Assembly: GCA_019058275.1 (NCBI GenBank)
Contig: JAHLVW010000108.1
Location: 20,919-84,918, forward strand
Source of the DNA: Candidatus Heimdallarchaeota archaeon
Lineage (GTDB): Archaea > Asgardarchaeota > Heimdallarchaeia > JABLTI01
DNA length: 64,000 bases
Reading direction: 5' to 3'
Shown here: one piece after another, positions 17,411 to 28,113 of the stretch
Numbering within the stretch: the stretch's first letter is position 1
Layout: every line of letters starts with the position of its first letter
Notes under the pieces: generated by a model
Told to the model about the DNA's origin: nothing
Seen by the model: the letters and a program-made list of their open reading frames with translations, nothing else
The model's database searches: none
Translations under genes and position numbers: made by a program

Positions 17411-18916
17411 ATGATGATTAAGTTCTTGCACTGGCGAACAGATCCATTGCTTTTAGATCACACACAAATTGTACAAAATAATTGGTTAACTGCAAATGAA
17501 TTACTAGAAGCAGATCAAGGTGAGAAATTCATACAATCTAACGGACAGCTTCATCTCTATCCAATTATGGTTCGAAAAATTGATTTTATATCGGGAGAAC
17601 GCATTTTACAGTCATTCCCCTATATTTTATTAGATTAAACTTGGATTGCTAAGATTAGAAAGCAATCGCTTACTCTAGCAGAAAAGGTTCATCACTATTT
17701 TACTGGATCAAATATTTCAAGGTCTATATGTAGCTGGCAAAAGAGAATCATTTCCTATCTAGAAGAACAAGACCGACTCCCCTTTCCTCTTTTCCGGTTA
17801 TTTAACTCCTGGGAAGAGTTATTTCAAGGAAAACAATTCATACAATTTCAATCTGCTCGAGGGGAAGTTTTCCAGCTACCACTATACCTCACAGAAGACC
17901 TCGCTTATCTTACAGGTGTTATTATGGGAGATGGACATCTTGCTAATTATTTCATTAATATTATTGATTCTTCAAAGGAACATACTAAAAATTTAACTAA
18001 ATTACTGGAAGAGTTATTTCACTCACGAACAGAATTTTTTGCACAACAAAATGCTAACGCTTGGAATGTCAACCTTCTAGGGAAATAGCTTGTTCGCTTC
18101 TTTAATTTCCTTTCCGGACAACCGATTAATGCACATAAATATCCCCACCTTTGTGAACCAAAGGTTTTTTGTAATACTAACCTCTTTCGAGCAGCTTTTT
18201 GGCGAGGATTAATGGATGCAGATGGTGGGTATAAGTCTACCATAGGATTTGGTACAGCTTCCAAACAATTACTGAATGATTTTTCATGTTATTTATCACA
18301 ATACAACATTCAACATCGTTTCTATACTCAAACAGTGTTTGGAGGGGCTACTTACAGTCTTAATGTTGCGGGTTCCTCGAGACTGCAATTTGCTCTGTTA
18401 ATTGGTACATCTCATCCACAAAAGGAGCATGAATTGCAAAGACTTTTAGCTCGCAAAGTCTATCGCTTTTCTCCCCGTCCCCATACTTTAAGAAATCATG
18501 ATTATTGGAAAGGACAAATCATTGATTATAATGCTGAGAAATTACTTGATAGTTTTTTTGATATCTCTTTGGTTCCCAATTTAAGCGTCTCAAACTTAGG
18601 AGCTTATATTCATTCTTTACGTAAAGGACATAGACATACTCAATTGGAATTAGCTAAAGAAATCAACATAACCCAAACTATGCTTTCAAAATATGAATTA
18701 AATGATACAACAATTCCCATAGCTGATTTACTCCAAATTTTTTCTTTTTACAAAATTTCACTATTATCATTTCTCTCAAAATACTCAAAATTGCATCTCC
18801 ATTCCCGATGTTCTCATTGTTTACTAGATACCCAACCCAACAAGTTATTACTCCAATTACTTTGTGGGTTAGAATTTAAAGAGCAAGGATATATTCTGAT
18901 AATTGGGCAAGCATAA
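17411..18916 (+). pseudogene. LAGLIDADG homing endonuclease with C-terminal HTH, two in-frame stops
   Basis: One frame covers about 500 codons from ATG 17411 (AGGAG upstream) to 18916, interrupted by TAA 17636-17638 and TAG 18086-18088. Two LAGLIDADG helices are clear: L-T-G-V-I-M-G-D-G and F-W-R-G-L-M-D-A-D-G-G. After them comes an XRE-type HTH (Q-L-E-L-A-K-E-I-N-I-T-Q-T-M-L-S-K-Y-E) near codon 425, then a C-H/C-x-x-C-like stretch. There is no exon flank or intein splice junction, so it looks free-standing. It neighbours the TnpB remnant, marking a mobile-element hot spot. Confidence 0.7.
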
Positions 18917-19351
18917 AAGTTAGTGGAACAATATAAAAAAGATATCAGTAAATATTTTTCAATAAATGTTCCCTCTAGGAGATTTAACAATTCAGTTCTA
19001 AGTACTTTTGTAAGAGAATTCTTCATACTTAGGAAGTAATTGTTTTGATTTTTGAAAATAAAATACTCAAAACTTTAACTCCAATATAATCAGAAAGGAA
19101 CATCTTTTTTTCTGCCGTTTATAAAGGATTACTTTTGGTAGCTTTTTTTAGTGCTTTTTAAAGAAAAATCGACAAAAAAATTTATCTCAATTCGAAGAAA
19201 CTAACTAAAAATCAAAAGAGTAAATAAAGAAGAAACTGTTTTATTGGAAAAAAAGGAATATGAAGATATTAAACCTAATAAATACCGTGAAAGAAAACTT
19301 ATTATTATCCTATGTAGCAATTTTATTTCGGAATAGGAAGGAGAACAAAAA
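18917..19351. other. 435-base intergenic region before the Roadblock gene
   Basis: AT-rich with no credible ORF. A TATA-like TTTATAAAG lies at about 19119, over 200 bases before the Roadblock start, so a long leader or an additional promoter closer to the gene is possible. AGGAAGGAGA just before 19352 is the ribosome-binding site. Confidence 0.4.
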
Positions 19352-19714
19352 ATGTCAGAAAAATTAGTAAATACAGCATCTGAATTTCGTGATGAAATAC
19401 CGGAACTAGAAGGTCTACTTATAGGAAAAATAGATGGTACAAAATTATGGGGAGATACTCTTAAGGATCTTAATCATGAGTTTATTCTCTCAAGTGCATC
19501 TGTTGCTGCAAGAGCAACTAAAAAAATTAGTGAAGCCATAGATAAGAAAACTATTAAGCAAATTGATATTGAAATCGATGGAGGTTATGTTACGATAATC
19601 ATTTTAAAGAAAGCAATTGTCCTAGGCTTTTATGGTGAAGATGCAAGAGCGCAATTGGGTATCATAAAGAAGAACTTGGGAATCTTTGCTAAGAAAATTG
19701 AGAAGTTAATTTGA
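19352..19714 (+). CDS. Roadblock/LC7 domain protein
   Basis: 120 residues, a single Roadblock/LC7 fold: an opening helix, then L-E-G-L-L-I-G-K-I-D-G, a central helix with S-A-S-V-A-A-R-A-T-K-K-I, and the final strand-helix unit ending in L-G-I-I-K-K-N-L-G. Family members act as regulators of small GTPases or as scaffold dimers. Such stand-alone copies are common in Asgard archaea but not unique to them. No small GTPase is adjacent. A strong AGGAGA precedes the ATG. Confidence 0.75.
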   Translation: MSEKLVNTASEFRDEIPELEGLLIGKIDGTKLWGDTLKDLNHEFILSSASVAARATKKISEAIDKKTIKQIDIEIDGGYVTIIILKKAIVLGFYGEDARAQLGIIKKNLGIFAKKIEKLI

Positions 19715-19977
19715 TTTATACTTCCTTTTTTCATTCCTTATTATTTTGTAAAGAAAGTTCGCTATTATAAAGATACAACCTAGATAATACAGTACTTTTT
19801 TGATAAGAATTCAATTCAATCAAACAAAGGTCTCGAAAGAAATTAAAACAAGCTGTAACTTTGCTAACAATTATAGCTTTAAGAGAATAATATTATTATT
19901 AATAGTAAACGAAAGAAAATATTGTCGGTGAGGAGAATATCCCACATGATGGACTGTAAGCAGGTGAACAAACTCTG

Positions 19978-22900
19978 GTGCACATTAAGCGTTTAGTTCT
20001 TGAAAATTTCAAGAGCTATGGAAGACGCAAAATAACACTTAATTTTAATATAGGATTAACAGTTATTAGTGGTCCAAATGGTTGTGGGAAATCTAACATT
20101 TCTGATGCTATTCAGTTTGTTATAGGGCAGCTAAGCTCTAAAACTATTAGAAGCGAAAAATTAGCTGGGGTTATTTTTTCAGGAACAAAGGAGGGGCACA
20201 AAACTGCTCCTAATTCCAGAGTTACATTAGTTTTAGATAATTCAGCAGAACCAAAGGTAATACCAATATCGACAGATGAAGTCCATATAAGCAGAAAAGT
20301 CTTCTTGGATGGAAGGAGTGAGTATTACTTAAATGGTTCAAGAATAACAAGAAATGAAATCATTGATACTATTGCTATGTGTGGAATTGCAATTGATGGA
20401 TACAACGTCATTCGTCAAGGTGAAATAGCAAATTTCGCAAATATGTCTCCATTACAAGTTCGAGGACTTTTTGAGGAAATTGCTGGAATAGCTTCCTATG
20501 ATGAGAAGAAAGAAAAAGCTCAGAAAAATCTTGATGTTGCTAGAACAAAACTAAGAATCGCAACAGTTCGACTTGAAGAATCAATGAAAAATCTCGCTCG
20601 GTTAGAGAAGGAAAAGGAAGATGCTCTTAGGTATCAAGAGTTAAAAGTTCAAATAAAAAATACTGAAGCAAAACTTATTCACGTTAGAATAAAACAACTT
20701 AATGATAGAGTGAAAGAAGTAGAAAGTAGCATTAGCAATTTGAAGGAGCAACAAAAAAATTCTCAAACAACTATAGAGCAAATTGAAGCTGGTATAAAAT
20801 CATATGATGATATGATACAAGAAGCAAAAGAGAAAGTAAAAGATGCTACTACTGAAACTTTCAACACGTTAAGTAAAAAGATTGAAGGATTGACAAAGAA
20901 CCTTTCTGAGGAATCTTCTAAGAAAACTCAAATCGTTACTGGATTGGAAACTTTAATTGGTCAGAAAGAGACTGTTGAGAATCAGCTAGAAAGCATTTTC
21001 GAGGAGAATTCGGACTTAGAAACGTATTCTTCATCTACGAAGCAACAATTAGATGGTGCTGATGTTACATTACAGAAAATACAGGAAGAGTTAGATCTCA
21101 AACGAAATATGCTTGATACTTCAAAAAGCAGTGAAATTATGGATCAGCTTGAAGAAATTCGATCGAATAGTACTGAAATGAATAAGAGAAAAGCTGAGTA
21201 TGAATCACAGTTAGCTATATACAATAATAATTTGAATATTAATAACTCACGAATAGATGAAAAAGAGAAAAGAGTTGTAGAAGTAGCTGGTATTTTGGCT
21301 ACATTCCTTAGCAGGAAAGCAAAATATTTGGAAGAGATTTCAAAATACGATACATTGGTGAGAGATCTCAATCTTAAGGTTGGGGAACTTAAAGAGGAAC
21401 TTGAAACTGTTGAACAAGAAATAGATGATAATGAGCATAATTTAAGAGAAAAAGCTCTTGATGTGAGGAGAATTCAAACAGAAGTTACTACAACTAAGAA
21501 AATAATGGAAAAAGTAGCAAGCAGAGATAAAGGAATTAAATTACTGTTAAAAGCAAGGGATGAAAAGAAAATAAAGGGAGTTTTTGGAACGGTTGGTGGA
21601 CTTTGTAAAACACATCCAAAATACTCCATAGCTCTTAATGTTACAGCAGGTAACAGAACAGATTTCATTGTTGTTGAATCAGATGAAGTTGCTGCTCAGT
21701 GTATGATGATGGTTAAGAAAGCTAAAGCAGGTAGAGTTAATTTATTACCATTAAATAAAATCAGACCAATGGTTATTGATCCTGATACTAAGGATAAAGG
21801 AGTTATAGGTAGAGCAATTGATCTTGTAGAATTTGATGAAAAATATCGAAAAGCAATCGAATTTGTTTTTGGTCAGACATTGATTGTTAAGAATCTTGAT
21901 GCTGCGAGAAGAATTGGGTTTAATTATCGTTCAGTTACTTTAGATGGCGATGTTGTTAATCCTTCAGGATTAATGACTGGTGGATTCTATAAGGGGAGAG
22001 ATAGAACAAGAATTTCTTTGATAATTGAGGATGAAGAAAAATTACCTAAGCTTCAAAAAGAATTTAATGAACTTCAAGAAGAAAGAAAACGATTGTTGGA
22101 ATACCGATCTGAAGTTGCTAGTGAATTAAATGATGACTTACTCCCTCAATTGAATGATGTAATCAAGAATCGAGATTTACGTCAACGAGATATTAAGATA
22201 ATCGAAGAAGAGATAGAGATTCGAAGTGAAGAAAATCTAACAATTCAAAAAGAGCTTGAAGAACTTACCAAGGAATATGAAGAAATAGAAGTAAAGATCG
22301 AAGAATTACTTTCTGCTCGCAAAGATGTTAGCATTACTTTGGAATCCCTACTTGAAGCTGAGATTAAACTCAAAAATGAGCTCAAAACTAGTGGTGTTCA
22401 AATAACAATAGAAGAAATAAAGACAAAGGAAATGCAACAGAAGGAAATCGCTGAAATAATTAATAACCTAAAAATGGAGCAATTCAAAACATCTTCTGAT
22501 TTGAAAAAGAATCTAAAATTAGTTAATGATATGAAAAAGCAAATTGAGGGAATAGAAAAGAAAGAACCTGATATAAAAGAGGAAATAGCTAAAATTCAAA
22601 CAATTATTGATGGTTTACAAAAAGAATTAGATGACAATAAAGTTCGAAGAGATGAGCTGTTTTCATTAATCGAAAAGAGTCAAAATGAGCAAGAAAAACT
22701 TGAGCAGGAACAAAGAAGATTAAGAGAACAGCTTGAAGACGAACGACAAAATCAAAGTCAGAATATCTTGCAAATTGACAGACTAATTAATGAAAAAGCA
22801 AATGCTGGAAAGCAGATTCAGGAATTTGAAGAGCTTGCTACTGAGAGGGACTTGCCATATATTTTTGCTGAAGATGAAGTTATCGATGTGGAAGTTTTAA

Positions 22901-23592
22901 AGGAAGTAATGAATGGGCTAAAGATCGAATTAGAAAGCCTCCCTGAAATAAACATGAAAGCAGTTTCCCAATATGATGAAGAACAGGAACTAAATAATGA
23001 GCTCTTTGGAAAGAGAAAGCTAGTTGAAAAAGACTTTGAAGCAATCAGTCAAGCAATAAATGATATTGAAAGTGAAAAGCGTGATAAGTTCATGGGTGTT
23101 TTCAATAGTATCTCCAAAGACTTTAACCGAATCTTCGGAATTTTATCTCCAGATGGTAGAGCTAAGGTTGAGCTTGAAGATCCGGATGATCCTTTCGGTG
23201 GAGGTGTTAATATCATGGCTAATCCTGGTGGTAAGAAGATTACAAGCATGCTTTCGTTATCTGGTGGTGAGAAATCTTTGACTGCATTAGCAATGATTTT
23301 TGCAGTGCAAAGATATAAACCAGCACCCTTCTATGTTTTAGATGAAATTGACGCTTTCTTGGACTTAAATAATGTATACAAAGTAGCTACCCTTGTTAGA
23401 GAAATGAGCCGTAATACTCAAATTATTATTATCAGCTTAAGAGCACCAATGATTGCTGCAGCAGAGAAAATCTTTGGGGTTACTGCAGGAGAAGATCGTA
23501 TATCGCAAATAGTTTCTGTATCCCTTGATGAAATCATGAAAATTGTTGAGAAAACAGACCTACCATCAGAAGCAGAAGTTTATGATTATTAG
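19978..23592 (+). CDS. smc: Chromosome segregation ATPase SMC
   Basis: 1204 residues, normal SMC length. Walker A G-P-N-G-C-G-K-S is at 32-39. Two long coiled coils flank a hinge at about 530-660 (G-V-F-G-T-V and G-x-x-x-G turns). The C-terminal head has the L-S-G-G-E-K signature near 1092 and Walker B L-D-E-I-D-A-F-L-D. It forms the condensin ring with the kleisin ScpA encoded just downstream. Start is GTG 19978. The frame is uninterrupted despite many Gln codons, in contrast to the accessory genes. Confidence 0.98.
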   Translation: MHIKRLVLENFKSYGRRKITLNFNIGLTVISGPNGCGKSNISDAIQFVIGQLSSKTIRSEKLAGVIFSGTKEGHKTAPNSRVTLVLDNSAEPKVIPISTDEVHISRKVFLDGRSEYYLNGSRITRNEIIDTIAMCGIAIDGYNVIRQGEIANFANMSPLQVRGLFEEIAGIASYDEKKEKAQKNLDVARTKLRIATVRLEESMKNLARLEKEKEDALRYQELKVQIKNTEAKLIHVRIKQLNDRVKEVESSISNLKEQQKNSQTTIEQIEAGIKSYDDMIQEAKEKVKDATTETFNTLSKKIEGLTKNLSEESSKKTQIVTGLETLIGQKETVENQLESIFEENSDLETYSSSTKQQLDGADVTLQKIQEELDLKRNMLDTSKSSEIMDQLEEIRSNSTEMNKRKAEYESQLAIYNNNLNINNSRIDEKEKRVVEVAGILATFLSRKAKYLEEISKYDTLVRDLNLKVGELKEELETVEQEIDDNEHNLREKALDVRRIQTEVTTTKKIMEKVASRDKGIKLLLKARDEKKIKGVFGTVGGLCKTHPKYSIALNVTAGNRTDFIVVESDEVAAQCMMMVKKAKAGRVNLLPLNKIRPMVIDPDTKDKGVIGRAIDLVEFDEKYRKAIEFVFGQTLIVKNLDAARRIGFNYRSVTLDGDVVNPSGLMTGGFYKGRDRTRISLIIEDEEKLPKLQKEFNELQEERKRLLEYRSEVASELNDDLLPQLNDVIKNRDLRQRDIKIIEEEIEIRSEENLTIQKELEELTKEYEEIEVKIEELLSARKDVSITLESLLEAEIKLKNELKTSGVQITIEEIKTKEMQQKEIAEIINNLKMEQFKTSSDLKKNLKLVNDMKKQIEGIEKKEPDIKEEIAKIQTIIDGLQKELDDNKVRRDELFSLIEKSQNEQEKLEQEQRRLREQLEDERQNQSQNILQIDRLINEKANAGKQIQEFEELATERDLPYIFAEDEVIDVEVLKEVMNGLKIELESLPEINMKAVSQYDEEQELNNELFGKRKLVEKDFEAISQAINDIESEKRDKFMGVFNSISKDFNRIFGILSPDGRAKVELEDPDDPFGGGVNIMANPGGKKITSMLSLSGGEKSLTALAMIFAVQRYKPAPFYVLDEIDAFLDLNNVYKVATLVREMSRNTQIIIISLRAPMIAAAEKIFGVTAGEDRISQIVSVSLDEIMKIVEKTDLPSEAEVYDY

Positions 23593-23657
23593 GATAACAA
23601 ATAATTGATAAGTAAATAAAGGAATCATAGAGAAAGACAAGTAACGGAGCAAAGAAA

Positions 23658-24593
23658 ATGGTACAAAAGGATTTAGACCTATCCATTACACAAACAATAG
23701 TGGATGAAGAATATCCTTTTTGGCTTCGTGCACCATTTCGACTTCTTACTGATGTGACACAATTTAGAAAAGTTGATCCTTGGGATCTGGAAATTGCTGA
23801 GCTGATTACTAATTTTGTTAGTAACATGAAACTCTTGGATGACATTAATTTTCCAGTACTTGGCAGAGCAATTCTGTCAGCAGCAATTCTCTATCGTTCA
23901 AAAGTCACCGATCTAATTAAGATAATCGAAGAAACTGATGAAAAATCTGAAGGTTTAGATACTTTAGGATTTGACATCCCTGAGATAGCTCCATCATATC
24001 ACTTGTCACAAAGACCAGTCACATTTAATGAATTGGTTTTTGCTTTTCAAGGTTTACTAAAACAAGAAAGTCGTTATAAACATAGATTAGCTATAAACAA
24101 ACAAAAAGCTCTTATTCAACCTTTACACATCCCTGCTGAACCTATTCAAATTATAGATGAAGAATCAACAAAAATAGCCAAACTGAAAAAAGATGTTTAT
24201 GAAAAGATTGTCAGATTATTCAATCAATACAAAAGACCAATTCGTTTTGAAGAACTTCTTTTACCAAATATTAATCGAATATCAGTAATACGAACTTTTA
24301 TGTGTATTCTCTTTTTAGGGTTCGAATTAAAAGCACAAATATTTCAAGATGAGGATTTTGGACAAATAACATTGGTTCCAATAAGAGATAATGAAGAAGA
24401 GTTCCTTGGTGGATTGGAGAAAGTTATAAAGAAGAAGCTAATGGAAGGAATTCCTTCTGAGGGAAGCGTTTCCGTTTCTGAAATTGATATTAATGATGAT
24501 TTAATGGAGGAAACTGATCTTCTATTTCATGAGAATTTCGATGAAACTGAAGACATTAATCTAAGTGAATCATCTGATAAGAATGAAGAATAA
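23658..24593 (+). CDS. scpA: Segregation and condensation protein ScpA (kleisin)
   Basis: 311 residues. The N-terminal helical domain (F-R-K-V-D-P-W-D-L-E-I) and the C-terminal winged helix (R-I-S-V-I-R-T-F-M-C-I-L-F-L) are those of ScpA, which bridges the SMC heads. A Glu/Asp/Ser-rich tail of about 50 residues is added. It lies 65 bases after smc on the same strand, so one operon is likely. No ScpB gene is in the window. Confidence 0.9.
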   Translation: MVQKDLDLSITQTIVDEEYPFWLRAPFRLLTDVTQFRKVDPWDLEIAELITNFVSNMKLLDDINFPVLGRAILSAAILYRSKVTDLIKIIEETDEKSEGLDTLGFDIPEIAPSYHLSQRPVTFNELVFAFQGLLKQESRYKHRLAINKQKALIQPLHIPAEPIQIIDEESTKIAKLKKDVYEKIVRLFNQYKRPIRFEELLLPNINRISVIRTFMCILFLGFELKAQIFQDEDFGQITLVPIRDNEEEFLGGLEKVIKKKLMEGIPSEGSVSVSEIDINDDLMEETDLLFHENFDETEDINLSESSDKNEE

Positions 24594-24635
24594 AACATAA
24601 TGCTATCTTATTTCTAAAGAAGAATAAAGAGAGAA

Positions 24636-24830
24636 CTATGCGGTAGTGAATAGTTTCAATATATATGGTCCAGCTAATACTAGAATAATCAATACAGCAG
24701 CAAAGATCATTACTGCATAAGGACCTATTTTTACGCCTGGAGTATCTTCTTCAAAGAACCTAATTAAACCTGCACCAGTAGCAGGCATTGCTCCTCCGCT
24801 TTCACCTGATCTTTTTGTTCTACGACTCAT
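24636..24830 (-). CDS. secG: Preprotein translocase subunit Sec61-beta
   Basis: 64 residues, the tail-anchored beta subunit of the archaeal Sec translocon. Typical start M-S-R-R-T-K-R-S, the P-A-T-G-A-G-L-I-R-F-F-E-E motif, and one C-terminal membrane helix (about 40-60). The ORF extends four codons upstream, but the ATG at 24830 matches the family. It is convergent with scpA. Confidence 0.93.
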   Translation of the reverse strand: MSRRTKRSGESGGAMPATGAGLIRFFEEDTPGVKIGPYAVMIFAAVLIILVLAGPYILKLFTTA

Positions 24831-25039
24831 TGTTAAAATCACTTCAAGCTGATTATTATTGTTGATTCATTTTCTTATCCCCCTTTAAAATTTTCTGATA
24901 TTCTTGTGAATAAATCATAATTAATCTATTTTAGTATGGTGGTTCTTGTAGAAGCTAATAACAAATGGAAAAACACCCTTAAAAGTCTAAATAACTATGT
25001 ATTAACAATTTAGAATGTGCGAATAATTGAGGTAGTATT

Positions 25040-25990
25040 ATGAAACTGGAAAAAGCTTCTTCAGTTACAAAATCGATTTTAAATGAAGTTAGCAAGATTA
25101 TTGTTGGCAAGGACTTAGTCCTTGAAAGAGTTTTAATAGGAGTTTTAGCAAAAGGGAACCTTTTATTGGAAGATGTACCTGGTCTTGCTAAAACAATGAT
25201 GATCAAAGCATTTGCACAGGCAATGAAGTGTAAATTTACAAGAGTACAATGTACTCCTGATTTGTTACCTGCTGATGTAACTGGATCCACAATTTACAAT
25301 CAAAAAGATCAAGAATTTTCTTTTAGACAAGGTCCAGTTTTTACTAATCTCCTGTTAGTTGATGAAATTAACCGGGCATCACCGAAAACGCAATCTGCAC
25401 TTTTGGAAGCGATGCAAGAACAACATGTTACTATTGATGGTATCACCTATTCACTACCCCAACCATTTCATGTTTTAGCAACACAAAACCCCATTGAATT
25501 TGAAGGAACATTCCCACTTCCAGAAGCTCAACTAGATAGATTCATAATGAGAATTGGTGTTGGTTATCCGGATGCTGTAGAAGAGATAGAAATTCTAAAT
25601 CGTAGAATTGCTCGGAAAAAAGAGGAATTTGAATTAGCAGCTATTACAAATGCAAAGCAATTACTAGTAATTCAAAATGTTGTTGAAGATATACATGTTG
25701 ACGATAGAATAAAAGAATACATAGTTGAAATTGTTAGAAGAACAAGAGATAATGAACGAATAGATATTGGATCAAGTCCTCGAGGTAGTTTAGCGTTACT
25801 ACATCTCTCAAGAGCAAGTGCAGTTATTAATGGAAGAGATTTTGTAAATCCTGATGATGTGAAAAAAGTAGTTATTCCAGCTCTTAGTCATAGAATTATC
25901 CTAAGTACGGGAAGTTGGTTGACTGGAATCAATCCAGAAGACATTGTTGCAAGGGAATTATCGAAAATTAAAGCCCCTCGTTTAGATTAA
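25040..25990 (+). CDS. MoxR-family AAA+ ATPase
   Basis: 316 residues. Walker A E-D-V-P-G-L-A-K-T at 44-52, Walker B L-L-V-D-E-I-N-R-A near 107-115, sensor segment A-T-Q-N-P-I-E-F-E-G-T, and the C-terminal lid. MoxR ATPases act as chaperones maturing partner proteins with VWA or transglutaminase domains. DUF58 and DUF4129 genes nearby form the standard partner set. Confidence 0.92.
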   Translation: MKLEKASSVTKSILNEVSKIIVGKDLVLERVLIGVLAKGNLLLEDVPGLAKTMMIKAFAQAMKCKFTRVQCTPDLLPADVTGSTIYNQKDQEFSFRQGPVFTNLLLVDEINRASPKTQSALLEAMQEQHVTIDGITYSLPQPFHVLATQNPIEFEGTFPLPEAQLDRFIMRIGVGYPDAVEEIEILNRRIARKKEEFELAAITNAKQLLVIQNVVEDIHVDDRIKEYIVEIVRRTRDNERIDIGSSPRGSLALLHLSRASAVINGRDFVNPDDVKKVVIPALSHRIILSTGSWLTGINPEDIVARELSKIKAPRLD

Positions 25991-26028
25991 AATAATATTA
26001 TAGCCAATACAGGAGTGAAATTGAAGTA

Positions 26029-27318
26029 ATGTTTTCACCAAAAATTCGGTGGACTTTATCAACATTTTTCATTATTTTACTTTTAGGTATTGGATTTCAA
26101 AGTTGGGTATTTCTTATTGCTTTAGTGCCAATTACAATATTAATTATCTCTTATTTCATCTCAACACCACCAGAAAAGGTTGAATTAGAAATTATTAGGG
26201 AATTAGAACAAACAAGATTTGAAGAGGGTGAACATGTTGAGGTTTCACTAAGGATTAGGAATATTGGAACTCAAGCAATTGACATGTTGGAAATTATAGA
26301 TGTTTTACCTTTGCAAGTTAGTTTGAAAAAAAGTAGCAATCATTTGATAACATCATTAGATATAGGAGAAGAAACCCAATTCAGGTATGTAGTAAGCTGT
26401 GACTATCGAGGTAGGTGGAAATTAGGACCTACACATGTTCGTGCTCGGAATTTTATAGATTCAGCTTATTCAGTGGAATCATATGAAGAAACAGTAACTG
26501 ACTTTGTAATTATACCTAATTTCGAAAAAATACGAGATATGCCTTTTAGAACAAAATATCCAAAGATTTCAGATGGACCTTTTCATTCTAAACTAAAAGG
26601 TGAAGGTTTGGATTTTTCTGGTGTACGAGAGTATTCTAGTGCAGATTCACTTGGAAGAATAAACTGGTCTGCTACTGCAAAATATGGTAAATTATTCACC
26701 AATGTGTATGAATTATTTAGAACTGCTGATTTGCTATTAGTACTAGATGCAACTGAAAGGACTGCTTCCATATTAGATGAACAAATAAAGGCAGTACTAT
26801 CATTAAGCGAACATTTTCTAAAGTACAAATGCAGAGTAGGTTTAATAGTAATTCGAGATTCTGTTGACCGTTTTAATTTAAGCTCTTCAAGACAGCAGCT
26901 AGTGAAATTCACTGAAATGCTTATTGATGTTCAAGCTACCAAAGTTGTTAGCTATAATATTTTACGAAACCGAATAAGAAATAACTTGGAACACTATTTT
27001 CCTATGAATTGTCTTACAATAATTATTTCACCTTTAATTCAATCAACTATAAACAAATTATTAATTGATGTTGCAAGAAGAAGAAAAAATAGCTTCTTCT
27101 TAGTACCATCCATCGTTTCTTCAGAATGGAGATATATAAAGAACAATGAGGATACTGCCAATCTATTAGTTCATCAAAACTTGCTAATTAGAAGGCAGAT
27201 GGAACTCACAAAGGTAATTCAAGAAGGACTAGTTATTTTTGAATGGGATGTATCAATTCCATTAAGTGTTTTTATGAACAAGCTAAAGCAAATAGCCACA
27301 AGAAGAGGGAGAAGATAA
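26029..27318 (+). CDS. DUF58 protein (VWA-like), membrane-anchored
   Basis: 429 residues. Two N-terminal membrane helices (about 8-45) are followed by a beta-sandwich part and the DUF58 core (V-R-E-Y-S-S-A-D-S-L-G-R-I-N-W), then a VWA-like fold with L-V-L-D-A-T. DUF58 proteins are the usual co-encoded partners of MoxR ATPases. It overlaps the next gene by one base (TAATG). Confidence 0.9.
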   Translation: MFSPKIRWTLSTFFIILLLGIGFQSWVFLIALVPITILIISYFISTPPEKVELEIIRELEQTRFEEGEHVEVSLRIRNIGTQAIDMLEIIDVLPLQVSLKKSSNHLITSLDIGEETQFRYVVSCDYRGRWKLGPTHVRARNFIDSAYSVESYEETVTDFVIIPNFEKIRDMPFRTKYPKISDGPFHSKLKGEGLDFSGVREYSSADSLGRINWSATAKYGKLFTNVYELFRTADLLLVLDATERTASILDEQIKAVLSLSEHFLKYKCRVGLIVIRDSVDRFNLSSSRQQLVKFTEMLIDVQATKVVSYNILRNRIRNNLEHYFPMNCLTIIISPLIQSTINKLLIDVARRRKNSFFLVPSIVSSEWRYIKNNEDTANLLVHQNLLIRRQMELTKVIQEGLVIFEWDVSIPLSVFMNKLKQIATRRGRR

Positions 27319-28103
27319 TGAGTAAAAGGGAAGAGCAAACTGAAACCAGTAATTCACAAGAAAAATCTAATGAGTATATTGAAGGGAGTAAAGTTGAATA
27401 TATGGTTGATGGACAGCAGCTAAAAGAAGTTGTTAAAGCAAAAGCTGGATATAATGAATTATATGATAGAAAAGTAAGAAATTTACAGATAATTGCTTTA
27501 GTAATGGTTTTGATGATAACATTCATTGCACCTTTGAGATTACTTGATTCTCGAACTTATGTTGATTTTACTGCGATAGGTTTCATTATTGCAGGACTTG
27601 TGCCATCAATTATAGCTATTTTTGATATTATTGGTGGTCGAAAATTTGCTCTCTACCTATCAGTAGTAATCTATGGTGCATGGATCATGGTTCTTTCAAC
27701 TCAATTCTGGGAAATCATTCTTTTAATAACTGCGCTAATAATCTATTATGAGATTACTAGGATTTTGTTGATAATACATCCATTGCTGAAAAACATTGAA
27801 TCAATAGCTAAAGGTGGAGCATATTATCATGCAAATGTGTTTTTAGGTAGGTATTTTAGATACTTTCTGAAATTCTCTGGACTACTTATTGGTTCATCGT
27901 TTGTCTTAGGTGTTCTAGGATGGTATGTGTTTGAACCACTACAAAGTGATATTATATTTTCAGTATTCATGATTATATGCTTGATCACATTAATCATTGT
28001 TAGTAGAAAAACTCTAACCCCTGATATCGAGAAAATAATTCTTGAGGAAGAGAGAGAAAGACTAGAAGATAATTTAGCTAGATCACATTCAAAATACTCT
28101 TAG
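27318..28103 (+). CDS. Multi-pass membrane protein in the MoxR cluster
   Basis: About 261 residues starting at ATG 27318, whose A is the last base of the DUF58 stop. A polar N-terminus of about 60 residues precedes about six hydrophobic helices, with a charged tail. No family is recognised. Position suggests a membrane component of the MoxR-DUF58-DUF4129 system. Confidence 0.6.
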   Translation: MSKREEQTETSNSQEKSNEYIEGSKVEYMVDGQQLKEVVKAKAGYNELYDRKVRNLQIIALVMVLMITFIAPLRLLDSRTYVDFTAIGFIIAGLVPSIIAIFDIIGGRKFALYLSVVIYGAWIMVLSTQFWEIILLITALIIYYEITRILLIIHPLLKNIESIAKGGAYYHANVFLGRYFRYFLKFSGLLIGSSFVLGVLGWYVFEPLQSDIIFSVFMIICLITLIIVSRKTLTPDIEKIILEEERERLEDNLARSHSKYS

Positions 28104-28113
28104 AGAAATATGC

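Noticed and set aside
17411..18916. LAGLIDADG gene as an intein
   Set aside because: No splice-junction motifs or host extein sequence on either side; the gene has its own start and ribosome-binding site.
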